Positions 34,964 to 43,373 of a stretch of DNA of 45,439 bases are shown in pieces. Under the pieces are notes generated by a model that saw only the letters and a list, made by a program, of their open reading frames with translations, was not told where the DNA came from and did not search any database. Numbering within the stretch: the stretch's first letter is position 1; every line of letters begins with the position of its first letter. Position numbers and translations under genes: made by a program. The stretch is taken from the NCBI GenBank assembly GCA_015060705.1, contig SUXY01000022.1, forward strand, positions 1 through 45,439, written 5' to 3'. Origin of the DNA: Bacteroides sp. (GTDB taxonomy: Bacteria > Bacteroidota > Bacteroidia > Bacteroidales > Bacteroidaceae).

Positions 34964-36142
34964 TCAATTATTCTTTTTCAAATCCTCCAGCTTGAAGCAA
35001 GCAAACACCAACTTGTTCTCATCAAAATTCGGATTGGCCAAGTTGTTTTCCGAGATATAAAGCCCGTCACGACCTACGAAACTCATTTTGTAGAAATACT
35101 TGTTTCCAGGGAACTTGGTTTCACCGATGATATTGAAATCCTTATCGAACACTATGACAGAAAACTCACGGGCTTTGGGTTCGTCTAAAGGATATTCTCC
35201 AGGACCTAACTCACATGGCATTTCGGCGAAACGATAATACACATCCCGATACTTGTCATACATGAGATGCCAGTATTTGGCCGACCTCCGATATTCTCCT
35301 ATCCATTCAAACCCGTCGGCAGACTCACCTACAATTGGACGCAAGGACTTTAAATATCGGCTTTTACCATTATACCAACGGACTTTTTCCATGTCATCGG
35401 TAACCATAATACTATCATACCCACAAAAAGAGCAGACTAGTAAATTCGCTTTGTGGTTGAAGTCGTAACTATACCCATACCCTGCAGAAGGGTTTTTTAT
35501 CTCCATATTAAAAGAAGAAGGATAGAAAAGAGGAAGTTTCCAATGTTCTCCAGTCTTTAAATCTTGTGCTCTGAAAAGATGCGCACGCTGCCAATCTCCT
35601 TTCTTCATGTTTTGACGAACATCAGCATTTTCAAGGTAAAGAACGGAATCCTTAATAAAACAGGGCAAATACAAATTGCTTGTGACTGTACTATAAGTAA
35701 GAGAACCGTCTATATTTCTTGTAGAATAGTTCTTGATGACTTTTCCTTGGTCCGTATAAACAGTAATTCTATTTATATTATCTTGGAACATAAGAAGAGT
35801 CTGGGAATCAAAGAAGGGAAAACATCCGCTTAGGCTTGAGATACCATTAGGTCCTTCTCTGTTTATTGGAATTTCCTTGAACACCTTTTGATTTTCAATA
35901 TCGAATACGATGATTTTATGTGTTCCCTTTTCCGTATTCTGAAAGACTAGCAATTCATTCTCTCCCTCTTCAAACTGAAACATATATCGGCTATGATAAT
36001 AGGAGTTTTCATCGATAGGCAAAGTTATCTTCTTCGATTCCACCAAACCGATATCATAAGTTGCGGTAGATTCCTTTGGTAAGTCTTGGCAAGCAAACAG
36101 GCAGATACAACTTACCAAACAGATGAATGATGTGATTTTCAT
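34964..36142 (-). CDS. 6-bladed beta-propeller lipoprotein (fourth copy)
   Basis: A 392-residue lipoprotein (lipobox LFAC, Cys near residue 18) of the propeller family, but distant from the three at 6667-10177: it has ENELLVFQNTEKGTHKIIVF and REGPNGISSLSGCF in place of the GQGPxEY turn, and ends GLYISENNLANPNFDENKLVF. It stands with the 52-codon gene only. A -7 box lies 29 bp upstream. Function unknown. Confidence 0.8.
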   Translation of the reverse strand: MKITSFICLVSCICLFACQDLPKESTATYDIGLVESKKITLPIDENSYYHSRYMFQFEEGENELLVFQNTEKGTHKIIVFDIENQKVFKEIPINREGPNGISSLSGCFPFFDSQTLLMFQDNINRITVYTDQGKVIKNYSTRNIDGSLTYSTVTSNLYLPCFIKDSVLYLENADVRQNMKKGDWQRAHLFRAQDLKTGEHWKLPLFYPSSFNMEIKNPSAGYGYSYDFNHKANLLVCSFCGYDSIMVTDDMEKVRWYNGKSRYLKSLRPIVGESADGFEWIGEYRRSAKYWHLMYDKYRDVYYRFAEMPCELGPGEYPLDEPKAREFSVIVFDKDFNIIGETKFPGNKYFYKMSFVGRDGLYISENNLANPNFDENKLVFACFKLEDLKKNN

Positions 36143-36170
36143 AAGTATTCTATTGCTATAAGTTTGGACA

Positions 36171-36178
36171 CAAAGCTA
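36171..36178 (-). promoter_or_regulatory. -7 box for the fourth propeller gene
   Basis: The minus strand reads TAGCTTTG (TAnnTTTG), 28 bp before the ATG at 36142. Confidence 0.5.
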
Positions 36179-36289
36179 CGAATATTTCGTAATAGCTTAA
36201 TAAGGTAATCGCTAAAAATACTTAATAAAGTCTAGACTGGTAGCGAAAGGGCCTCCAACCTCAAACGGGCTTTCCAATAATGGGGCCGT

Positions 36290-36391
36290 TTGATAGTCAT
36301 TATCTGTCAATACAGCCACTACATCCACTATGGAAAGATAGCACTCTTCGGTTTCGCTATACCAAAAGGTAGGAATAATCCGTTTGAATTG
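36290..36391 (-). pseudogene. Fragment of a Bro-N/DinD-like gene
   Basis: A 34-codon stretch reads QFKRIIPTFWYSETEECYLS then IVDVVAVLTDNDYQ. It matches the signature of Bro-N/DinD-type proteins (R..W....E.WYFSIVDVVAVLTD). No start codon, KilA/antirepressor continuation or conserved downstream blocks remain, and the frame soon runs into unrelated sequence. It is best read as the decayed remnant of a phage- or mobile-element-derived gene next to the DUF1080 promoter. Confidence 0.6.
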
Positions 36392-36401
36392 CTCTAAATA
36401 A

Positions 36402-36433
36402 ATTGGGCAATTCCCAAGAAATAAATATCTTTG
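36402..36433 (+). promoter_or_regulatory. Promoter of the DUF1080/Gfo cluster
   Basis: ATTG (36402-36405), 20 nt, then TATCTTTG (36426-36433): a near-ideal Bacteroidetes promoter 20 bp before the ATG at 36453. TTGGG-CAATT-CCCAA (36403-36417), a small inverted repeat, overlaps the -33 box and could be an operator half. Confidence 0.7.
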
Positions 36434-36452
36434 CCTAAAGTAATCTTTAAAT

Positions 36453-37742
36453 ATGAAAAACATGAAAGGAATCCTCTTATTGGGTGCAATGATGGTTATG
36501 GCTTCTTGTGCCGGTGAAAAACACAATACGTTGACCGAAGCGGAAATAGCCGATGGTTGGGAATTGTTGTTCGATGGAAAGACATTGGACGGGTGGAAGG
36601 ACTATAACGGTGAAACCTTGACTCAGCCTTGGCATGTGGTGGATGGATGCATCCAAGCTAATGGCGATGGTAGTGACCTCTCGGGTTACATTGTAACTAA
36701 GAAACAATACGATAACTTTATCCTTGATTGGGACTGGAAACTTTCCTATGGTGGTAATAGCGGTATGCTCTATCATGTGGTGGAAGACCCTTACTTCAAG
36801 GTGCCTTATGTGACCGGTCCTGAATATCAGTTGATAGACAACGAAGGTTGGGAGGCTACCAATGCTCCGACCAAGCTCGAAGAATGGCAGAAGCTGGGTG
36901 TGGACTATGCCATGTATCTCCCGAATCCAGAAGCCATGTCGGTGAATCCGCAAGGAGAATGGAATAATTCCCGTATTGTGTTCGACAACGGTCATGTGGA
37001 ACATTATCTCAACGGAAAGAAGATTCTGGAATTTGATGCATGGACCGACGACTGGTTCCAACGCAAGGGTAGTGGCAAGTGGGAAATGGCTCCGGAATAC
37101 GGTTTGGCCCGTAGAGGCGTGATTTGCTTGCAGGATCATGGTTATCCGGCTTCGTTCCGTAATATCAAAATCAAGGAACTCCCGAAGAAGACTACCGGTG
37201 CAGAAGAAGTGTTGTTCAATGGCAAGGACTTGACCGGATGGGAAGCCTACGGTACCGAACTTTGGTATGTGGATAACGACGGTCATTTGGTGTGCGAAAG
37301 CGGTAAGGACAAACAATATGGCTATCTCGCTACCCGCGATTATTACAATGACTTCGACCTCAGCATCGACTTCAAGCAATTGGCTAACGGCAATTCGGGC
37401 GTGTTCTTCCGCTCGTTCGTGGAACCTCCTGTAAAGGTTCACGGATGGCAATGCGAAGTGGCTCCGTATAATCACGATACGGCCGGCATCTACGAATCCT
37501 ATGGTCGTGGTTGGTTGGTGCAGATTCCGGACGATAAGGAAAATATCCTGAAGCAGGGCGATTGGAATACGCTCCGTATTCGTGTGGAAGGAAACCATGT
37601 GCAGACTTGGTTGAACGGCGAACCGATGACCGACTTCGAAGACGAAAAGATTGGTGCAGCACAAGGACGTATCGCTCTCCAAATCCACGACGGTGGTGGC
37701 ATCAAGGTGTTGTGGCGTAATATCAAAGTAACAAGAATCTAA
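36453..37742 (+). CDS. Lipoprotein with two DUF1080 (3-keto-glycoside hydrolase family) domains
   Basis: A 429-residue lipoprotein (lipobox MASC, Cys near residue 20). Two copies of the PF06439 beta-jelly-roll are visible: WELLFDGKTLDGWKDYNGE (about 33) with GNSGMLYHV, and EEVLFNGKDLTGWEAYGTE (about 252) with GNSGVFFRS. Members of this family have been shown or proposed to cleave 3-keto-glycosides. It starts a cluster with two Gfo/Idh/MocA oxidoreductases and a third DUF1080 protein; the next gene begins 16 bp later. Substrate not identifiable. Confidence 0.9.
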   Translation: MKNMKGILLLGAMMVMASCAGEKHNTLTEAEIADGWELLFDGKTLDGWKDYNGETLTQPWHVVDGCIQANGDGSDLSGYIVTKKQYDNFILDWDWKLSYGGNSGMLYHVVEDPYFKVPYVTGPEYQLIDNEGWEATNAPTKLEEWQKLGVDYAMYLPNPEAMSVNPQGEWNNSRIVFDNGHVEHYLNGKKILEFDAWTDDWFQRKGSGKWEMAPEYGLARRGVICLQDHGYPASFRNIKIKELPKKTTGAEEVLFNGKDLTGWEAYGTELWYVDNDGHLVCESGKDKQYGYLATRDYYNDFDLSIDFKQLANGNSGVFFRSFVEPPVKVHGWQCEVAPYNHDTAGIYESYGRGWLVQIPDDKENILKQGDWNTLRIRVEGNHVQTWLNGEPMTDFEDEKIGAAQGRIALQIHDGGGIKVLWRNIKVTRI

Positions 37743-37758
37743 TCAAAATCATCATACT

Positions 37759-39057
37759 ATGGGAACCAATAGAAGAGACTTTCTGAAGACAATGGGTGGG
37801 ATTGGTTTGTTTTCCATCGTACCAGCTAAGGTACTGGGAGGTCCCAATCACATCGCACCGAGCGACCAATTGACCAAGGGTATCATTGGGGTAGGTGGTA
37901 TCGGTAGAAGTAGCTATCACTTTACCAGTGACGAATCGTGCCGTCTGGTATCGGTATGTGATGTAGACAAGAACCATTTGCAAAAGGCGGTGGACTTGGG
38001 CAAGAAGAAGTTCAACCAGACCCTGCAGACTTATCATGATTTCCGTGACTTGATTAAAGACCCGAATGTGGATGTAGTTCACATTGCCACTCCTCCGCAT
38101 TGGCATGCCTTGATGGCGATAGAAGCTGCCAAGGCTGGTAAGGACATCTGGTGTGAAAAGCCAATGACCCGTACCATTGGCGAAGGCAAGCGGGTAGTGG
38201 AAGCCGTGAAGCAGAACAACCGTATCTTCCGATTGAATACCTGGTTCCGTTTCAAGGACAATTTTTATGGATTGGGTACTACCGTTGAACCATTGAAGAA
38301 GTTGGTGGATAGCGGTTTGTTGGGTTGGCCGTTGAAGGTGACCATCTCCGGTGCTACTGGCTTTACCTGGAAGTTCTTCTGGGTAGGCAAGGAGAATTTG
38401 ACTCCCGAACCGGTTCCTGCTGAATTGGATTACGACATGTGGCTGGGTCCGGCTCCTTACAAGCCTTACAACTCGCATCGTGTACATTCTACTTTCCGTG
38501 GATATTGGGACTACGACGGTGGTGGATTGGGCGATATGGGTCAGCACTACATCGACCCGGTACAATATATATTAGGTAAGGACGACACCAATCCGATTAA
38601 GGTGGAAGTGGATGCTCCGCAACAACATTCCGATGCCATCGGTATCTGGCGCAAGATTACTTATACTTACGAAGACGGTTGTCAGATTGTACTCGAAGGT
38701 GAAGGCTTTGAAAGCGGTAATAAGGTTCCATACATCGAAGGTCCGAAGGGTAAGGTATTCAAGGGGTTCGAATGTGAACTGGATGGTAAACCGGCCCCTG
38801 ACATTATGAGCATCATCGCCGAACTTCCTGATCCGGAACCTCAGAACACTGATTTCATCAAGTGTATCAAGAACCGTGAACTCTTTGCTTTGAACGAAAT
38901 GAACGGTCATCGTAGTGCCAACATCGTGAACATGGGCTTGTGTGCGCTTCGTTTGAACCGTACCCTGCACTTCGATCCGGTGGCTCAGCAGTTCATCGAT
39001 GATGAGGCTGCCAACCGCTTGATTGACCAGCCGATGAGAGGTATTTGGAAGTTGTAA
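37759..39057 (+). CDS. Gfo/Idh/MocA-family oxidoreductase with twin-arginine signal
   Basis: A 432-residue NAD(P)-dependent oxidoreductase. The N-terminus has the twin-arginine motif NRRDFLKTMGG and a hydrophobic stretch, indicating export of a folded, cofactor-loaded enzyme. The Rossmann fold begins GIIGVGGIGRSSYH; the sugar-binding CEKPMTR motif carries the catalytic Lys; GGGLGDMGQHYIDPV follows in the C-terminal domain. In Bacteroides such enzymes oxidise sugars at C3, and the flanking DUF1080 proteins could then cleave the keto-glycoside. The pairing is inference from family and neighbourhood. Confidence 0.92.
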   Translation: MGTNRRDFLKTMGGIGLFSIVPAKVLGGPNHIAPSDQLTKGIIGVGGIGRSSYHFTSDESCRLVSVCDVDKNHLQKAVDLGKKKFNQTLQTYHDFRDLIKDPNVDVVHIATPPHWHALMAIEAAKAGKDIWCEKPMTRTIGEGKRVVEAVKQNNRIFRLNTWFRFKDNFYGLGTTVEPLKKLVDSGLLGWPLKVTISGATGFTWKFFWVGKENLTPEPVPAELDYDMWLGPAPYKPYNSHRVHSTFRGYWDYDGGGLGDMGQHYIDPVQYILGKDDTNPIKVEVDAPQQHSDAIGIWRKITYTYEDGCQIVLEGEGFESGNKVPYIEGPKGKVFKGFECELDGKPAPDIMSIIAELPDPEPQNTDFIKCIKNRELFALNEMNGHRSANIVNMGLCALRLNRTLHFDPVAQQFIDDEAANRLIDQPMRGIWKL

Positions 39058-39075
39058 TATAAATCACCACAATCG

Positions 39076-39160
39076 TGTCATTCAGAGCGAAGCGAAGAAT
39101 CTCGGTGACATTCACTTTATGCTTCCGAGATCCTTCCTCCCTTCGGTCGTCTGGATGACA
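39076..39160. repeat. Intergenic imperfect-palindrome repeat, copy 4
   Basis: Starts TGTCATTCAGAGCGAAGCGA and ends CTTCGGTCGTCTGGATGACA, 85 bp. The right arm is the CTCCCTTCGGTCGTCTG variant shared with copy 3. Lies between two plus-strand genes of the DUF1080/Gfo cluster. Confidence 0.85.
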
Positions 39161-39203
39161 AATAGATAAAGAGTGGAGGAGAACTAAAATAAGCATTAGA
39201 ACA

Positions 39204-41990
39204 ATGAAAAAATTATTTATCATATTAGCTCTTGCGGCACTATTGCCGTGGAGCGTAGCGGCACAAGATGCCCGTATGCGTACATCGGAAACCATCATAG
39301 CCGATGGATTGAACCAGCTTCCAGCCTCAGAAAAGAAGACGTTCGATACGGTAATGGGCGAGTTGGTATCGACCGGTGCCGAAGGAATTGCACAAATAGC
39401 CGGTATGTTGGTACCTGCTAGCGAAGGTAAGAATGCGGTGGTGGAATATGCTTTGAATGGGGTAGTGGCGTATGCGACTACACCAGGAAAGGATGCTGAA
39501 AAGGCCGTGGTACGCCAAGGCTTGAAGCAAGCGTTGGAGGCATGTACTGACAATCCGAACAAGGCCTTCTTGTTGACATTGTTGAGAAATTGTGGCGTAG
39601 CGGAAGATGCTCCGGTTTTCGTGAAATATTTGAATGATGAATACTTGGCAGAATGGGCCATCAGTGGATTGACTTCTATTGACGGAACTGAAGAAATCTT
39701 GTTGGATCTGATGAAGAAGGAAGCTGCACCGAAGGTTGCTTTGGCTCATGCAGCCGGCATCAAGAAGATGGCTTCGGCAGAACCGATATTGTTGGCCTGG
39801 TTGAAGAATGCAGATGCCCCAACCGCTCGTGCCATCTATCAATCGTTGGCTCAGTGTGGTACTTCCTTGTCGCTTCCAGTCTTGGGCAAGGCCGCCAAGA
39901 AGGTGGGTTATGCATGGGAAGAAAGCGATGCAACAGCGGCTTATCTCCGTTTGATGAAGAAGTTGGTGGCAGAAGGTCAGGCCAAGTCGGCCGTTGTTGC
40001 GGCTAAGGCTTTGTTGAAGGATACAGACAAATCGCATGTACGTGGAGCGGCTTTGGATATCGTGGTATCGGTGGATGGAAAGAAAGCTCTTCCTTATCTG
40101 ATTGCCGCATTGAAGAACGACAATCGGTATTATCGGGTCAATGCGCTTCGTTTGTCTGGAAGCATTGCCGATGAGGCTTGGTATGCTACATTGGCCAAGA
40201 CCTTGAAAGGTAAGGCGGATGCTTCTGTCAAGGCGGACATCTTGAATTGGTTGGGAACCAATCATGTGGCATCGCAAGTGGATGAGGTTGTTGCCCAAAT
40301 GAATGCTTCTGACGAAGAAGTGGCTTTGGCCGCTATCGGAGCCGCCGGTAAAATCGGTGGAGAAAGTGCCTTGTCGGCCTTGATAGCCCAATTGGGCGGT
40401 GCTCATTCTCCTGCTGCTGAAAAGGCCTTGTTGGCTTTCAATGGCAAGGTAGATGTCGGTATCTTGAAAGCCTTGGATAGCGAAAAGAAGGTATTGCTTC
40501 CGGTCATGCGTATCGCTTCGGAACGTAGCATGGAAGAAGGTGCTGAGAAAGTCTTTGGATTGCTCACCTCATCGGATGCAGAGATTAGCGGAGCGGCTTA
40601 TCAAGCTTTGGCGGGTGTGGTAGAACCGACCCATTTCAACCAATTGAGTGCTTTGTTGGAAAAAGGCCAACAAGTTCCGGCTATCCAAAAAGCCATGAAG
40701 AATGCGCTTCTTCCTTTGTCGAAAGCAGACCAGTTGGCCAATATCCAGTCGCACATGGGTAAGTCGGCTAATGCTTCTTTGTATTATCCGGTATTGGCAC
40801 AAGTAGGCACTTCGGAAGCCATTGCCGAAATCCGTAAGGGTTATGAAGGAAATTACAAGCAAGCGGCATACGAAGCTCTGCTCACCATCGACAATGCCGA
40901 AATGATTCCGGTACTTTTTGAAATGGCTCAAACTGATAAGACTAATGCCCAGACACTCCTGAACCGTTATACCGATTTGGTCAACAAGTCAAGTCAGACT
41001 CCGATTCAGAAGTTCCAGTCGTATAGCAAGGCTTTGGAATTGGCTTCGGATGTGAAGTTGCAGAACCGCTTGCTGAGCTTGTTGGGTGGCACTCATACCT
41101 ATCAGGCCTTGTTGGTAGCAGCTCCTTACATGGACAACCAACCTACTTCCGAATCGGCGGCTACTGCGGTACGTACCATCGTGTCCAAGAATATCGAGAC
41201 CTTGGGTGGTGAACAGATTCGTCAGATGTTGAACAAGGCGATTACTTGTTTTGAAGCCGTGGGCGATGCAGATGCCGGTTATGCCATCGACGATATCAAG
41301 GCCATGCTCGAAAAGCTTCCGGAAGTGGAAACTTCTCCGAAGTTCGAACTCTCTGCTGAAGAAGCCAAGGAAGGTTTCGAAGTGTTGTTCGACGGTGAAG
41401 ACATGAGCAAGTGGATAGGCAATACCATCGACTATGTACCGATGAATGGTGCTATCTGTGTAAGTGCCAAGTATGGCAACGGTGGCAATCTCTATACCGA
41501 AAAGGAATACAGCGATTTCATCTTCCGTTTTGAATTCTGTTTCATGAAGGAAGGTGTGAACAATGGAGTGGGTATCCGTACACCGATGGGTGTGGATGCT
41601 GCTTACGAAGGTATGGAAATCCAGATTCTCGACCATGATGCGCCTATCTACAAGAACTTGCGCGAATATCAGGTGCATGGTTCGGTATACGGCATCATCC
41701 CTGCCAAGCGTATCAAGTCGCCGAAATTAGGTACATGGAATACCGAAGAAATCTGGGTGAAGGGTGATCGTATCAAGGTAACAGTAAACGGTGAGGTCAT
41801 CTTGGATGGCAATATCCGTAAGGCATGTAAAGGAAACAATGTGTCGAAGGACGGTTCGAAGACCAATCCGTACACCGTGGACAAGAAGAACCACCCGGGT
41901 CTCTTCAACAAGAGCGGCCACATTGGTTTCTTGGGACACGGCGAAGGCTTGAAACTCCGCAATGTCCGTATCAAGGATTTAAGTAAATAA
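39204..41990 (+). CDS. HEAT-repeat protein with C-terminal DUF1080 domain
   Basis: A 928-residue exported protein (signal ending LLPWSVAAQ). From about residue 30 to 700 it is built of helical HEAT/PBS-lyase-like repeats, Ala/Leu-rich pairs of helices such as EEVALAAIGAAGKIGGESAL. The last 200 residues (from about 720) are a DUF1080 domain: EVLFDGEDMSKWIGNTIDY, VNNGVGIRTPMG, GMEIQILDHD. The solenoid may hold a substrate or partner for the C-terminal domain. It is set between two intergenic hairpin repeats in the oxidoreductase cluster. Fusion of HEAT and DUF1080 is known in Bacteroidetes and Planctomycetes, but the role is not defined. Confidence 0.88.
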   Translation: MKKLFIILALAALLPWSVAAQDARMRTSETIIADGLNQLPASEKKTFDTVMGELVSTGAEGIAQIAGMLVPASEGKNAVVEYALNGVVAYATTPGKDAEKAVVRQGLKQALEACTDNPNKAFLLTLLRNCGVAEDAPVFVKYLNDEYLAEWAISGLTSIDGTEEILLDLMKKEAAPKVALAHAAGIKKMASAEPILLAWLKNADAPTARAIYQSLAQCGTSLSLPVLGKAAKKVGYAWEESDATAAYLRLMKKLVAEGQAKSAVVAAKALLKDTDKSHVRGAALDIVVSVDGKKALPYLIAALKNDNRYYRVNALRLSGSIADEAWYATLAKTLKGKADASVKADILNWLGTNHVASQVDEVVAQMNASDEEVALAAIGAAGKIGGESALSALIAQLGGAHSPAAEKALLAFNGKVDVGILKALDSEKKVLLPVMRIASERSMEEGAEKVFGLLTSSDAEISGAAYQALAGVVEPTHFNQLSALLEKGQQVPAIQKAMKNALLPLSKADQLANIQSHMGKSANASLYYPVLAQVGTSEAIAEIRKGYEGNYKQAAYEALLTIDNAEMIPVLFEMAQTDKTNAQTLLNRYTDLVNKSSQTPIQKFQSYSKALELASDVKLQNRLLSLLGGTHTYQALLVAAPYMDNQPTSESAATAVRTIVSKNIETLGGEQIRQMLNKAITCFEAVGDADAGYAIDDIKAMLEKLPEVETSPKFELSAEEAKEGFEVLFDGEDMSKWIGNTIDYVPMNGAICVSAKYGNGGNLYTEKEYSDFIFRFEFCFMKEGVNNGVGIRTPMGVDAAYEGMEIQILDHDAPIYKNLREYQVHGSVYGIIPAKRIKSPKLGTWNTEEIWVKGDRIKVTVNGEVILDGNIRKACKGNNVSKDGSKTNPYTVDKKNHPGLFNKSGHIGFLGHGEGLKLRNVRIKDLSK

Positions 41991-41997
41991 TACATTT

Positions 41998-42088
41998 TGT
42001 CATTCAGAACGAAACGAAGTGGAGTGAAGAATCTCGAAGATATTATGCGTTGATGTAATCGAGATCCTTCGCTTCGCTCTGGATGACA
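41998..42088. repeat. Intergenic imperfect-palindrome repeat, copy 5
   Basis: Starts TGTCATTCAGAACGAAACGA and ends CTTCGCTCTGGATGACA. At 91 bp it differs from the others by an inserted AGTGGAGTGAAG-type segment in the left arm, the same variant seen in the lone half repeat at 28431-28460. Confidence 0.85.
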
Positions 42089-42101
42089 ATGCTTGGAAAT
42101 T

Positions 42102-43334
42102 ATGACTAATTTTATAAAAATCGTTGCGATAGGGGCCGGTAACCGGACGAATAAATACTTGGAGTACGTCAAGCAGCATCCCGACAAGGTGAAGCTGGTT
42201 GGCGTAGTGGAACTGAATGAAATCCGACGGAAGCATGTGGCGGAACGTTTCTGCTTGGATGAAAACCAATGTTTTGCCGATTATCGGGATTTCTTCCGGC
42301 ATCCTTTCGATACGGATGCCGTCATGGTTTGCACACCGGAGAACATGCACTTCGAACCTACCATGCAGGCCATCGGGAGAGGCTATCATGTCTTGTTGGA
42401 AAAGCCGATTGCGCAGACGTTGGAAGAATGTATGCTCATCGCTGAGGCTGCCCGCAAGCATGACGTGCTGCTTTCCGTATGCCATGTGTTGCGTTATCAT
42501 CCCTATTTCATGAAGATAAAGGAATTGGTCGATTCGGGTGAGTTGGGACACATCATCTCCATCAACCACCGCACTTCGGTGGGAGTGGACCGTACGGCTC
42601 ATGGCTTTGTCCGTGGCATTTGGCGGAAGGAAGCGGTATCCAATCCGATGCTCATGTCCAAGTGTTGTCACGACATAGACTTCCTGTTATGGCTCACGAG
42701 GACGCCTTGCCGCAAGCTTACGTCTTTTGGTTCGTTGCGTTGGTTCAAGGAGAAGAATGCCCCGGAAGGTTCAGCAGACCGATGCTTGGATTGTGAGGTA
42801 GAGAACCGATGTCCCTTTTCTGCCATTGACCTCTATCGGGTACGTCGCGACTGGATAGCCAATTTCGATGTGCCGGAGGGAAAGACCATCGACGAGGTGA
42901 TCGAAGACCAGCTCCGTCACGGGCTTTATGGCCGATGTGTCTATCGGTGTGACAACGATGTAGTGGACCATCAGATTGTTTCCATGGAGATGGAGAGCGA
43001 AGTGACCGTCAATTTCTCGATGGACATCTTTACCTTGAAGGACAATCGGGAGACGCACATCAGCTTGACTGAAGGCGAAATAGACGGCGATGAAACCCGT
43101 TTGCGTGTCCGTCGTTTCCGGGGAGCCGAAGAAACCATCTATGATTTCTCCGACTTGGCTCACCAACCTTTCCATGCCGGTGCCGATTTGGCCATAATGG
43201 CCGATTTCATCGAAGCTATTCAACAGGATAGAAAGGATGTAGTAACCTCTATCGACCATTCCGTTGAAAGTCATCGCATCTGCTTCGAAGCGGAGCGAAG
43301 CCGAAAGGAGAAACGTACGATTATATTTGAATGA
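42102..43334 (+). CDS. Gfo/Idh/MocA-family oxidoreductase with Cys cluster, cytosolic
   Basis: A 410-residue oxidoreductase without a signal sequence. The Rossmann motif IVAIGAGNRTNKY opens the protein; the EKPIAQTLEE loop carries the catalytic Lys; the C-terminal domain contains SKCCHDIDFLLWL. An unusual segment has C-x2-C-x5-C (RCLDCEVENRC) and later C-x3-C (GRCVYRC), which could bind a metal. Substrate unknown. An upstream in-frame TTG at 42093 exists; the ATG at 42102 is chosen. The stop overlaps the terminator that follows. Confidence 0.9.
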   Translation: MTNFIKIVAIGAGNRTNKYLEYVKQHPDKVKLVGVVELNEIRRKHVAERFCLDENQCFADYRDFFRHPFDTDAVMVCTPENMHFEPTMQAIGRGYHVLLEKPIAQTLEECMLIAEAARKHDVLLSVCHVLRYHPYFMKIKELVDSGELGHIISINHRTSVGVDRTAHGFVRGIWRKEAVSNPMLMSKCCHDIDFLLWLTRTPCRKLTSFGSLRWFKEKNAPEGSADRCLDCEVENRCPFSAIDLYRVRRDWIANFDVPEGKTIDEVIEDQLRHGLYGRCVYRCDNDVVDHQIVSMEMESEVTVNFSMDIFTLKDNRETHISLTEGEIDGDETRLRVRRFRGAEETIYDFSDLAHQPFHAGADLAIMADFIEAIQQDRKDVVTSIDHSVESHRICFEAERSRKEKRTIIFE

Positions 43335-43372
43335 AAAAACGGTTTCACGTTTTATGCGTGAAACCGTTTTTT
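43334..43372. terminator. Bidirectional intrinsic terminator
   Basis: AAAAAACGGTTTCACG (43334-43349) pairs perfectly over 16 bp with CGTGAAACCGTTTTTT (43357-43372), loop of 7 nt. T-runs at the end of each strand serve both the plus-strand oxidoreductase gene and the minus-strand metallopeptidase gene. Confidence 0.92.
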
Positions 43373-43373
43373 A

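Noticed and set aside
36212..36289. Continuation of the Bro-N/DinD-like frame to a stop at 36212
   Set aside because: The frame stays open but residues no longer match the family, so only the conserved core was annotated.
36477..37688. 403-codon minus-strand frame opposite the double DUF1080 gene
   Set aside because: Antisense shadow of a gene with clear domains and promoter.
42093..42101. TTG start extension of the second oxidoreductase
   Set aside because: A good ATG lies three codons on; similar TTG extensions at 7854, 11721, 24129 and 30855 were rejected for the same reason.
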